Part shown: piece after piece, positions 33,383 to 43,300 of the stretch | Layout: each line of letters begins with the position of its first letter | Numbering within the stretch: position 1 is the first letter of the stretch | DNA from: an uncultured Spartobacteria bacterium | Lineage (GTDB): Bacteria > Verrucomicrobiota > Verrucomicrobiia > Chthoniobacterales > Chthoniobacteraceae | DNA: 54,932 nucleotides | Assembly: GCA_903882875.1 (NCBI GenBank) | Contig: CAIRYQ010000035.1 | Span: 1-54,932 of the forward strand | Direction: 5' to 3' | Notes under the pieces: model-generated | Seen by the model: only the letters and a program-made list of their open reading frames with translations | What the model was told of the DNA's origin: nothing | The model's database searches: none | Translations under genes and position numbers: made by a program

Positions 33383-33408
33383 GCGAGGCGAGGAATCCCT
33401 CGCCTCGC
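33383..33408. terminator. Strong 11-bp hairpin, possible terminator
   Basis: GCGAGGCGAGG, a 4-base loop AATC, and the exact complement CCTCGCCTCGC form a very stable hairpin 44 bases after the stop of the small membrane protein. Only a weak T-rich tract (ATTCTTTTAC) follows a few bases later, so termination is plausible but not certain. It separates that gene from the giant-protein operon. Confidence 0.5.
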
Positions 33409-33481
33409 GCTCACAATTCTTTTACAACCCCGGCTCGAAAATCTGACAACCCGCCGGAGACATCCGGCCAAAATTCCCACC

Positions 33482-36400
33482 ATGAAACTGCCCCGCCTTC
33501 TCGCGCTGGTTCTGCCCGCGTTTGCCCTCACCGCCTTTGCGCAAGAGCCGCCGACGGCTCCGACGACAGCACCGCAGCCGCCGAAGATCATCACGCAGGA
33601 GCGCTCGATTTTTGTGCCGTTTGAAAAGCTGGAAGAGGTTTTCGCCGGGCAGGAGCAGGGAGTGTTTTTACCGTATCGCGAATTCCTCGAAATGTGGAAC
33701 AAGGTGAACCTGCCGGAGAAACTGAAGAAGACCGAGCCGCCCGTGGACGGCGTGGTCGGCGGTGCGAGCTACGTGGGAAAAGTGGACGGCGATCTTGCGG
33801 AGATCAAAGCGAAGGTAAGCTTCGAGGCGCTGAAGGACGGCTGGTCGCAGATTCCGCTCGGCACCGGGCTCGCGCTCGCGGAAGCAAAGACGACGGCGAT
33901 CCTGAATGCGACCGATGTGGGGCAGATGATCATTTTTCCGAAGAAGGGCAGCTACACGCTCGATGCGACGGTGTTTGGAAAAATCACGCGCGACAAGGGC
34001 CGCGCAGTCCTGCCGCTGAAGCTGCCGCGCACGGCAGTGTCGCAGTTTGAGATGATGATCCCGGAGAAGGGATTGGAGTTCACGATCACGCCGGCGTCGG
34101 CGTTCACTGCGACGGAGCAGGAGGGCGGGACGAAGCTCGCGGTGTACTTCGGCGCGTCGCAGGACGTCACGATCGCGTGGTCGAAAAAGGGCGGTGAGAC
34201 AGCGCTGCCGGCGCTGCTTTTTGCCGATGCGCAGACGGACGTGCGCGTGACCGCGGGCGCGCTGCGGACGGATGTGAACGTGAACTACCGCATCTTGCGC
34301 GCGGGCGTGAGCACGTTCCAATTTGAAGTGCCGCAGGGCGCGCAGGTGCTCGCGGTCGAGGGGCAGGGGATCAAGGAGTGGAGCCCGCTGCCCGCGAACG
34401 GGCCGGTCGGTGCGGACGGCCAGAAAAAGCAATACATCGAGGTCACGCTGCACACCGCGGCGAAGGACAATTACCAGCTCCACCTCTCGCTCGAATCCGC
34501 ACTCGGCGCACTGCCGCAAAAGCCCGCGCTGCCGCTCGTCTCCGCGGTGAAAGTCGAGCGCCAGACGGGAAGTGTGACGGTGAATGCGGATGCGGAACTC
34601 GTCGTGGAGCCGTCCGATTTACAGGGCCTCACGCAGCAGGGCGTCGCGCTGATGAAGGATGGGAAATCGCAGCCCGGCCTCGTCGGGAGCTACCGTTACT
34701 TGCGGCTGCCGTACGCGGGCTTGCTGAATGTCACCGAGGCAAAACCGCAGGTCGAAGTTGCAGGCGAGACGCTGCTGCGCATCACGCCCGAGACGCAGGA
34801 GCTCACGGCGCGCTTCGACTACACGGTGAAAAAGGCGGGCATCTTTGCCACGCAGATCGAGCTACCCGCGGGCTTCGCGACGGCCGAGGCGACGGGCGAT
34901 CAGATCGAGCGCGCGACGGTGCTGGATGCTGCGGGGAAAAAAGTGCTGAATGTGAAGTTCGCCGCGCGGCGCACGGGGAAGTTTTCGTTCACCGTCACCG
35001 CCGAGATTCCGCGTGCGAAGGTGGACGCGCCGGTGAGCGTGCCGGTCTTTGTAGCGCAGAATGTCGAGCGCATTGACATGGGCGTGAGCCTCGCGATCCA
35101 CGTGAGCCTGAAGGCGAACACGACCGACAAGGGCGACATGCGCGAGGAGGACATCCGCAACCTCGGCGGCATTCCGATCAAGGACGCGGGCGCGACGCCG
35201 CTCACGGTCGGATTCCGCTATCGCACGCAGGCGGGTGCGGCCGCAGTGAAGCCTGCGCAGTTGCAGTTTGAGCTGCGCAAATCGCGCGTGTCGGCCGAGG
35301 TGTTCACGCTCGTGGAAGTGCGCGAGACGCTCACGCGGCATTCGTGGATCGTGAACCACGAGGTCGAGTTTGCGGGCGTGAACGAGTTCAGCATCGAGGT
35401 GCCGAAGGCGATCGCGGACGATCTGCAAATCGAGGGCGCGAACATCAAGGAGCGCATCAAGACCGAGGCGAAGGACGCCGCGGGTCAGCCGACCGGCGCG
35501 ATCGTGTGGCGCGTTGTGCTGCAGGACAAGGTGCTCGGCACGCACACGCTCACTTTTTCCCATGATGAAGCACGCGCCGAGCAGAAGCCCGGCGCGGTGC
35601 TGCCTGTGGCGCTGCATGAGGTGAAGGCGGTGAATGTGTTCCGCGAGACAGGGCAGGTCGCGGTGCTGAAGGACGGCAACCTCGAATTTGCGAAGACCGA
35701 CGCGACGGGGCTTGAGACGATCGATCCGAAGGAGCTGAACGCCGTGCTCCAGCGCGACGGCATTTTCCTCGCCTACAAATACAGCCAGCATCCCGTGGCG
35801 CTGAGTCTTGGTGTCTCGAAAAATATCTACCTCGAAGTGCCGCAGGCCATCGTGACCTACGCGGTGCTCACAAGCGTGATCGCCGAGGACGGCGCGGAGA
35901 CGACCGAGGTGATCTACTGGGTGAAAAATAATTCGCAGCAGTTCTTCGGCATCCAGCTTCCGTCGCGTGGCGGGAAGCAGGCGCGGCTGCTGAGCGATGC
36001 GTTCGTGAACGGCGAGCCGCAGCAGCCGAGCAAGAGGCCGGATAAAAACGAGGTGCTCATCCGCCTGCCCGCGCGGCAGGCGAACAACACGGAGTTCCCC
36101 GTGCGCTTCGTGTACGAGGTGCCGAGTGCGAAGCCGGGCGAAAAGTTTGGCTGGCGCGGGAGTTTTGATCTGGAGCCGCCGCAGCTCGCGGGCGTGAAGG
36201 TGCTGCAAACTCGCTGGACGCTGTGGCTGCCCGCGTCGCAGCGGTATGTGGATTTCGGCGGTGCGATGCGCGAGGACGTGACGGCATTCGGATGGGAAAA
36301 TTACACGCGCAAGTTCCGCCTTTTCCTGCCGCAAATCGGGCCGGACTCTCCTGCGACGCACGGCAAGCAGCACACCGAGCCGCCGCCGCTGCCGGCGCCG

Positions 36401-36913
36401 AAGAGCGCTGGCTTCGACACGCAGCTCCGCATCGAAGGCGTGAAGGTCGAGCTTCGCCGGATGGACGCGCCTGCGGTGGTGAATGTGGCGCACCGCGGCA
36501 AGACGTATTCGTTCGTGGTGGATGCGCTGTCGGGGCTGCTCGCGTTCGCCGGAGCAATCTCGATGCTGCGCCGCGACCGTTCGGCGAAGTGGGCGTATTT
36601 CATTTTCATCGGCCTCGGCGCGCTCGTGATTTCCGGCGCGGTGAATCCGCGCGGCGCATCGAAGTGGCAGCACATCTACATCGGCACGCTCCTCGGTGTG
36701 GCCGTGTGGCTCGTGTGCGGATTCCGCGGCTGGCTGGCCGCATGCGCCGAGCGACGAAGCGAGCGCGCGGAGAAGGCTGCGAAGCTCGCCCACGAGGAAG
36801 CGGAAAAGCGCGCGGAGAAATTTGCCGCGGCACATGCGGCGGCGCAGGCATCCGCAGCGAAGCCCTCCGAATCGCAACCGCCCACCGAGCCGCCGACACA
36901 ACCTGGAGCCTGA
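33482..36913 (+). CDS. Giant exported membrane protein, paralogue A
   Basis: This is an ~1143-residue protein with a Sec signal ('LLALVLPAFALTAFAQ') and a long beta-rich ectodomain. It has a C-terminal membrane part with three helices ('VDALSGLLAFAGAISML', 'WAYFIFIGLGALVISGAV', 'IYIGTLLGVAVWLVCGF') and an Ala/Glu/Lys-rich tail. Its N-terminal module 'IFVPFEKLEEVF...VFLPYREFLEMW' and 'YVGKVDGDLAEIKAKVSFE...W-x-x-IPL' recur in the next two genes, so the three are paralogues. No enzyme motif is visible. Two bases separate its stop from the next ATG. It may form a trans-envelope assembly with the paralogues and the downstream kinase. Family unknown to me. Confidence 0.8.
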   Translation: MKLPRLLALVLPAFALTAFAQEPPTAPTTAPQPPKIITQERSIFVPFEKLEEVFAGQEQGVFLPYREFLEMWNKVNLPEKLKKTEPPVDGVVGGASYVGKVDGDLAEIKAKVSFEALKDGWSQIPLGTGLALAEAKTTAILNATDVGQMIIFPKKGSYTLDATVFGKITRDKGRAVLPLKLPRTAVSQFEMMIPEKGLEFTITPASAFTATEQEGGTKLAVYFGASQDVTIAWSKKGGETALPALLFADAQTDVRVTAGALRTDVNVNYRILRAGVSTFQFEVPQGAQVLAVEGQGIKEWSPLPANGPVGADGQKKQYIEVTLHTAAKDNYQLHLSLESALGALPQKPALPLVSAVKVERQTGSVTVNADAELVVEPSDLQGLTQQGVALMKDGKSQPGLVGSYRYLRLPYAGLLNVTEAKPQVEVAGETLLRITPETQELTARFDYTVKKAGIFATQIELPAGFATAEATGDQIERATVLDAAGKKVLNVKFAARRTGKFSFTVTAEIPRAKVDAPVSVPVFVAQNVERIDMGVSLAIHVSLKANTTDKGDMREEDIRNLGGIPIKDAGATPLTVGFRYRTQAGAAAVKPAQLQFELRKSRVSAEVFTLVEVRETLTRHSWIVNHEVEFAGVNEFSIEVPKAIADDLQIEGANIKERIKTEAKDAAGQPTGAIVWRVVLQDKVLGTHTLTFSHDEARAEQKPGAVLPVALHEVKAVNVFRETGQVAVLKDGNLEFAKTDATGLETIDPKELNAVLQRDGIFLAYKYSQHPVALSLGVSKNIYLEVPQAIVTYAVLTSVIAEDGAETTEVIYWVKNNSQQFFGIQLPSRGGKQARLLSDAFVNGEPQQPSKRPDKNEVLIRLPARQANNTEFPVRFVYEVPSAKPGEKFGWRGSFDLEPPQLAGVKVLQTRWTLWLPASQRYVDFGGAMREDVTAFGWENYTRKFRLFLPQIGPDSPATHGKQHTEPPPLPAPKSAGFDTQLRIEGVKVELRRMDAPAVVNVAHRGKTYSFVVDALSGLLAFAGAISMLRRDRSAKWAYFIFIGLGALVISGAVNPRGASKWQHIYIGTLLGVAVWLVCGFRGWLAACAERRSERAEKAAKLAHEEAEKRAEKFAAAHAAAQASAAKPSESQPPTEPPTQPGA

Positions 36914-36915
36914 CG

Positions 36916-39900
36916 ATGAACGCGTTTCGCTTCCTGCATTTCATCCGTGCGGCGGTGCTGTGCGCGTGCGCCGCTACCGCGTCTGCCGGCGAACCCGCTG
37001 CGCCGAAGCCGCCGGATCGCCGTGAGCTTTGGGTGCCGATGGATCAGCTCGGCGCGGTGCTCGGCAAGAACGCCGTGCTCCTCACTCGCGATCAATACGA
37101 CGCGCTACTGCGCGACGGTTGGCGCGAGCAGGGGCCGAAGAATGAGGCTCCCGCAGGCGCGGTGATTTCGAGCGCGGTGTATCGCGCGGTGCCGCAGGAC
37201 AAGACGGCGGTCATCCACGCGGAGCTGACCGTGAATGTGCTGCGTGACGGCTGGTGCGAGGTGCCGCTGGAATTTTCTGGAGCTGCGATCGGCGAGGTGA
37301 AGCTAGACGGTGAGGGGATCATCACGCCGCGCAATCCGATCCTGCGTGACGCGGCGCCCGCCCCGCAGCAGGGAAAGATGGCCCTGCCGGAGCATCCTGC
37401 ATTGCTGATTTTGCGCGGCAAGGGGGCGCATCGCGTGACTTTGGAAATGAGCACGCTCATCCACGCGGTGAATGGCGTGAACGGCATCAGCGGCATGAAG
37501 AACATCGCGGTGGGGCTTCCGGGCGTGGCCGCGGGATCGTTTGAGCTCACGCTGCCCGCGGGGACGACGATGGAGAAGTCCGACACTGCGATGCGCGTGA
37601 GCAAGACGGCGGATTCCACGGTCGCGACGGTCGCGCTCACGGTGGTGAACCGCAACGTGCTCTTTGCGTGGAAGACGGCGCAGGACGGCGACGCGGGCAA
37701 GGTGCCGGTGCGCGCGCAGGCGCGGGTACGCTACGACATTGACGTGGAAAAAATTACGGGCACGTCGCGAATTTTCTTCGATTCGCAACTCGGCGATTTG
37801 CCGCTGAAGTTTGAAGTCGCGCTGCCTGCGGGAGTGAAGGTGCTCGCGGTGAATGCGGCGGAATTGCGCGGATGGGAGGCGGCGGGAGGCAAGGTCACTG
37901 CGACGCTCCAGGACGGCGCGCGGAAGACGGCGGACATCGAGATTCTCACCGAGCTGCCGCCCAAAGTTGCGAATGACGGCAAGGTCGCCAATGTCGGAAA
38001 TGCCGCGGCGGAGACCGTGCTGCCGCTGCCCGCGGTGCAGGGCGTGCCGCGCATCGAGGGGCTGCTGTTCATCTCGGGTGCGGACAATGTGATCATCAGG
38101 GACGTGATCGGCGGCGCGCGGCTGCGGCGCATCCCGACGGCGGAGGATCGCGGCGAGCGCGGCTTCTTTGGCTCGTATGAATTTTCCGGCGCGGGCGCCG
38201 CGCCGCGCGTGGTGATCCAGCGCACGGAGCCGACGGTGGAGAGCGACCTCGACACGCTCGTGGAATTTCGTCCGGATGCGATTTATCTCACGCGCACGCT
38301 CACGCTGCGGGAGCAGCAGGGGCGTCGTTTTTCCACGGCGATCACGCTGCCTGCGGGAGAGGAATTTCTCGACGTGCGGCGTGTCGAGGAAATGAAGGCG
38401 ATGCCGAACCAGCCGCAGGCTCAGGGTGCGCAGGCTGTGCAGGAGACGTGTCATGAATCCGAGCCCGAGTGGACGCGCGACGGCGCGGTGATCTCGATCA
38501 AGTGGAGCGACGAGGCTGCGAAGCCGCGCGTGTTCCGTGTGCGGACGCGTGTGGAGCCGGAGAAATGGACGCAGCTTCCGGCCGAGGGTGTGTCGTTCAC
38601 CCTCGGTGATGCGAAGGTCGCGGGCACGGCGAAGGTCGCGGGCTACATCGCGCTCACGGCGGATGCGGCGTTTCGCCTCGAGGCGCAGGCGGGCGAGACT
38701 TTGGAGCGGCGCGACGGGCGCAGCACGCCGGTGCATGGCGAGTATGCGTGGTTCCGGCGCGAGGCGTTCGATCTCACGATCAAGATCGCGCGGCGTCCGT
38801 CCGAGGTGCTCGCGGCGCTCACGGGCTACGCGCTGCCGCTGGAGGGCGTGCTCGATCTGCACGCGGTGATGAACTACCAGTTCAATGGAGGCGGGACTCG
38901 CACCGTGAAGCTCCGCGTGCCGAAGGACATCGCGCACAACTTCCAGTTTGAAGGCCCGCAGATCGCCGAGCGTTTGCTCGCGGATGACGTGTGGACGGTC
39001 GCTTTCCAAAAGGAACTCACGGGCGCGTATGCTCTGGGCATCACGGCTCAGGTGCCGATCGCAAAGCAGGGCGCGCAGGACGGCGGCAAGGGCTATTCGT
39101 TCGCGGCGACGGTGCCGGTGATCGCCCCGCTCGACGTGGTGCGCTCCAGCGGGCTGTGGGCCGTGGAGGCGAACACGGAGACGGAGATCCGATTCGATGC
39201 GCGCGGCATGAACGAACTCGATTCGCTGCTTGCGCCGCAGCTCGCGGACTACTTGCCGCGGCACCGCGTCATCGGCGTCTTCGGCTGGCTCGGCGCGGAC
39301 TACGCGCTGAAGCTCAACGGCGTGCGGCACGCGCCCGCGGGGATGCTCACGGCGGTCGTGGACACGCTGGAGCTGAACACCGTGATCTCGACCAGCGGCA
39401 CGCACCGGCACGAGGCCGCCTACCGCCTGCGCTCGACGGGCGTGGAGTATCTCGATGTCACGCTGCCGCCCGGCGCGAAGCTGCTGTCCGTGGCGATTGA
39501 CGGCACCGCCGTGAAGCCCGTGGCCGACCGCCCCGGCAACGTGCGCCTGCCGCTCCCCGCGCGCCGCGATGCGGATGCGCCGGTGCTCGCGTCGCTCGTG
39601 TATGAGACCGTCGGCGGTGTGTGGAAAAATCGCGGCCAACTCGCGCTTGCCGCGCCATCCATCGCCGCGGAAATCCCGGTGCTGAAGAGCAGTTGGCGCG
39701 TATGGGTGCCGGATGGGTTTTCATTCTCGGAGATCGAGAGCAACCTGCCGGTGCCGGAAGTGCTGCCGGAAAAATTGCTCGCGCTCGTGCTGCCCGAAAA
39801 AATCGGCGACTTCGCCCTCGGCGGATTTCTCAAAGCGTGCAAGCGCTCGCAGGCAACGCAGGTGCTGGAAGATATGAGGCTTCTGGATTCAGATGTGGAT

Positions 39901-40395
39901 CAATTTGCGATCGAGGCGCCGCAAAAAAAATCGAAGCCGGTGTTGGAAGCACCTGCGATCCCGCAGACGAAGGCACCGCCGAAACCGCAGGGTGAGAAAA
40001 GTGATTTGTATTTTGACGATTCTGCACGTCCGCAGAAGACCGCCGGTCTCCTTCCCGTGACGCTCGATCTGCCGAAGGGCGGGCGCGTGCTGGTGTTTGA
40101 GGGGCTGTTCGCGCCGGAGCGCGTGGCGTTGCGCTATGACGACTGGTGGAGCCGCGCGCGGGCGCTGTGGATGTGGTTCGTCTCGGGCGGCTTTGTCTTT
40201 TATCTTATCGCGGAACGACGACCGTGGTGGCGGACGCTGTGGGCGGTGCTCGTGCTGTCGGCGCTGCCGCTGTGCGTGAGCGCGGCGTGGATGCCGGTGT
40301 GCATTGCGCTGCTCGGCGGCTGGCTCGCGGGGCTGGTGCTCAATCGGGTCGGGGTCTGGTGCGTGTTTCGGGTGAAGAAGGAGGTGCTCGCGTGA
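36916..40395 (+). CDS. Giant exported membrane protein, paralogue B
   Basis: This is a 1159-residue protein with a signal peptide ('FIRAAVLCACAATASAG'), the paralogue module 'ELWVPMDQLGAVLGKNAVLL' with 'YDALLRDGW', then 'YRAVPQDKTAVIHAELTVNV' and 'DGWCEVPLEF'. A very long beta-rich ectodomain follows. The C-terminus has helices 'LWMWFVSGGFVFYLIAE', 'TLWAVLVLSALPLCVSAAW' and 'IALLGGWLAGLVLNRV'. A linker around residue 1000 is Lys/Pro rich ('KSKPVLEAPAIPQTKAPPKP'). The frame is open far upstream inside gene A, but the ATG at 36916 gives the signal peptide. It overlaps gene C by GTGA. Function unknown. Confidence 0.8.
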   Translation: MNAFRFLHFIRAAVLCACAATASAGEPAAPKPPDRRELWVPMDQLGAVLGKNAVLLTRDQYDALLRDGWREQGPKNEAPAGAVISSAVYRAVPQDKTAVIHAELTVNVLRDGWCEVPLEFSGAAIGEVKLDGEGIITPRNPILRDAAPAPQQGKMALPEHPALLILRGKGAHRVTLEMSTLIHAVNGVNGISGMKNIAVGLPGVAAGSFELTLPAGTTMEKSDTAMRVSKTADSTVATVALTVVNRNVLFAWKTAQDGDAGKVPVRAQARVRYDIDVEKITGTSRIFFDSQLGDLPLKFEVALPAGVKVLAVNAAELRGWEAAGGKVTATLQDGARKTADIEILTELPPKVANDGKVANVGNAAAETVLPLPAVQGVPRIEGLLFISGADNVIIRDVIGGARLRRIPTAEDRGERGFFGSYEFSGAGAAPRVVIQRTEPTVESDLDTLVEFRPDAIYLTRTLTLREQQGRRFSTAITLPAGEEFLDVRRVEEMKAMPNQPQAQGAQAVQETCHESEPEWTRDGAVISIKWSDEAAKPRVFRVRTRVEPEKWTQLPAEGVSFTLGDAKVAGTAKVAGYIALTADAAFRLEAQAGETLERRDGRSTPVHGEYAWFRREAFDLTIKIARRPSEVLAALTGYALPLEGVLDLHAVMNYQFNGGGTRTVKLRVPKDIAHNFQFEGPQIAERLLADDVWTVAFQKELTGAYALGITAQVPIAKQGAQDGGKGYSFAATVPVIAPLDVVRSSGLWAVEANTETEIRFDARGMNELDSLLAPQLADYLPRHRVIGVFGWLGADYALKLNGVRHAPAGMLTAVVDTLELNTVISTSGTHRHEAAYRLRSTGVEYLDVTLPPGAKLLSVAIDGTAVKPVADRPGNVRLPLPARRDADAPVLASLVYETVGGVWKNRGQLALAAPSIAAEIPVLKSSWRVWVPDGFSFSEIESNLPVPEVLPEKLLALVLPEKIGDFALGGFLKACKRSQATQVLEDMRLLDSDVDQFAIEAPQKKSKPVLEAPAIPQTKAPPKPQGEKSDLYFDDSARPQKTAGLLPVTLDLPKGGRVLVFEGLFAPERVALRYDDWWSRARALWMWFVSGGFVFYLIAERRPWWRTLWAVLVLSALPLCVSAAWMPVCIALLGGWLAGLVLNRVGVWCVFRVKKEVLA

Positions 40396-43300
40396 AGACG
40401 ACGCTTTCGAGTGCGGGATGCGGAGTGCGGAGTGCGGAGTGGCGCACGGGGCTTGTGCTGTTCGTGGCGATCTTCCTCGTGCAGTTGCATCGTGTTTTTG
40501 CGGCGGCTCCGCAGGCGAATGAACAGCAGAAGGAAATTCCGGAGGCACGGGACACGGTGATCGTTCCTTACGATCCGAAGAAGCCGGTGAAGGATCAGCA
40601 TCCGGATTCGGTGTATTTGAAATACGACCGGTTCCTCCAGCTTTGGGAGGCGGCGAAGAGGAGTCGCACGCCGGAGATGGCGCGGCCGGCGGTGGCGGCG
40701 TTTGCGATTGGGGCGGCGCGGTATGAGGGGCGTGTGGACGAGAAGCGCGCGGCGTTCACGGTCACGATGGAGTTTTCGACGTTCGACGAGAAATGGGTGC
40801 GCGTGCCGGTGCCGTTCGAGCATGTGCAGATCAGCGAACTCGCGGTGGACGGGAAGCCGGCGGCGTTTGCGGACAACACGCTCGTGGTGGCAAATCCGGG
40901 GCGGCACACGCTCACGGCGTCGTTCGAGATTCCGCTGAAGCCGGGCGTGCGGCAATTTGCGTGGGGGGTCCCGCGCTCGGCGGCGACGCGGCTCGTGCTC
41001 ACGCTGCCGGAGACGCGCTGGACGGCGGTCGTCGGGCCGGATGGCGGTGTGATTGAGCGCATCGTGGACGGGAAAAAGACGGTGACGGCGGCGCTTGGGA
41101 CGACGGCGAACATTTCGGTGGCGCTCGTGGAGGCGGAGGGCGCGCTGCGGCTCGTGGAGCCGGCGACGGCGGATGTGGAGACGTCGGTGACGGTGCTGCC
41201 GGGCTACGAGCGGTTCGATGTGGCGGCGAATTTTGCGTTCGCCGGCGCGCAGCAGGATCGCTTCACGATGAGCTTTGAGAAAGGGATCACGCTCGCGGAC
41301 ATCAATGCACCGGGGATGAAGTCGTGGAAGCTCGCGGAGGCGGACGGAAAGCAGACGCTCGAAATTTTGCTCGCGCAGCCTGCGAAGGAAAATTTCCGCA
41401 TGGCGCTCGTGGCGGAGCGCGCGCAGGCGGATGCGCTGCCGGCGGATCCCAGCGTGCCGCAATTTTCTCCCGGCGCGCGGCGCGTGAACCGCACGACGAC
41501 GCTCTACGCGGGCGACGGCATCGCGCTCACGCCTGCGCCGGGTGCGGGGTTGCGGCAGATGGATGTTTCGAAAAATCCGAACGGCAAGACGCTCATCGAG
41601 GCGCATCCTGTCGGCGCGTGGGCGGGCGATGCGGTGCTCGGCTACCGCACTTCGCTCGCGGAGGCGAAGCATGAGGCGCGCGTGGATTACGTGTATCAGG
41701 TGAACCGGCGGAAGATCGAACTCATCGCGTCGCTGCAACTGCACGCGAAGGAAGCGCCGCTTTTCGATGTGACGCTCACGGTGCCTGCAAATTTCGAGGT
41801 GCAGGCGGTGGACAGCGTACGGCTCCAGGACTGGTGGCGCGACGGGACGAAGCTGCATGTGCGGTTCAAGGGCGGCACGCCGGAGATGACGCCGCTCGTG
41901 GTGTATCTCGTGCGCGAATACGCCGCCGCGCCGCAGCAACTCGACGTGCAGCCGCTCGCGCTCGATGGATTTTCCAAGGTGACGGGCGAAGCGGTGATCG
42001 CCGCGCACAAGGGCGTGAATGTGGTGCTGCAACTCGCGGGCGACGCGGCATTCGACGCGGCGAAGGAAGTGGATCCCGCGAAGGCGGCGACGGATTTTCA
42101 GATTCTGCCGCCGCTGGAGCGGAAGCGCGGATTTGCTTTTCCGAACCAGAAATTCTCGGGTCAGGTGACGCTCACGCCGCTGCCGGTGAAGCAGAATGCG
42201 ACGTGGATGATGCACGCGGAGGCGCACGAGGCGTGGCTTTCGCTGAGCATGAAGGCGCAGATCACGCTTCGCCAGGGGAGCGTGGATCGCACGAGCTTTT
42301 CGCTGCCTGCGGCGTTGCCCGAGGCGCATGTGACGGGCGCGGAGGTGCGCGAGACGCGCAGCCGTGTCGAGGGCGCGCGGCGCATCTACGAGGTGGCTTT
42401 TCAAAATGATGTGTACGACACGGTGGACTTCACGGTGGATGTGGATCTGATGATGGCCGAGGGGAAGAAGCCCGACGGTTGCAAGGTGAACAAGATCACG
42501 CTGCCTGCGCCGGAATTTCCCGAGGCGCTGATCACGACGGGCTACGTGATTGCGGACAATGCGAGCGAGTACGAGCTGAAGCTGGAGACCGAGGGCACGG
42601 AGGTGGCGCAGCCTTCGGTGATTCCGTGGCTGCCGTCGGTGACGAAGAGCGCGGGCATCTTCCGTGTGCAGCCGCAGTGGAAGGTCGCGCTCGTGCTGGA
42701 ACGGCTGGAGAAGGCGGAGTCGCGCACGGCGTTCTGCGCGTGGGCGGAGATGACGACGGCGCTGCGCGAGGACGGCACCGAATGGCACAAGGCGGTGTGG
42801 CATCTGCAAAACCGATCGTTGCAATTCTTGCCGGTGAAATTGCCGGATGGTGCGGCGCTGATGAGCGCGAAGGTCGCAGGGCAGAATGTGCGTGCGGACG
42901 CGGGCAAGGTGAACGGGCGCGATGCGATTTTGATCCCGCTGATCAAGACGCGGCCGGGTGACATCAGCTTCGACGTGGAGGTGGTGTGGCGGCAGGCGGG
43001 CGCGAAGCTCGCGGCGCGCGACAAGCGGAATTTTCACGACGCGGAACTGATCGGGATCACGGTCGAGCAGACGTTCTGGAGCGTGTGGCTGCCGGACGAT
43101 CGGACTTTGACGAAGAGCGACGGGAATATGGCGGAAGTGATCGCGGTGGCGCGCGAGGTGGAAAAGGCGCGGAGCACGGTGGAGGAGCTGATGACGCTGA
43201 ACAGCATCATCGCGGATTCAAACGTGAGCGAGGAGACGCGCGCGAACGCGAAACGGAACTGGGCGGGGAAATTTTCCGAGGTGCAGCAGCAGGTGACGAT

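Noticed and set aside
40200-43037. Long open frame on the minus strand inside giant paralogue C (about 945 codons)
   Set aside because: His/Arg/Leu-rich composition without motifs. It is a mirror of GC-biased codons on the other strand. The same reasoning applies to the antisense frames at 4332-6275, 37303-39639 and 47182-48939.
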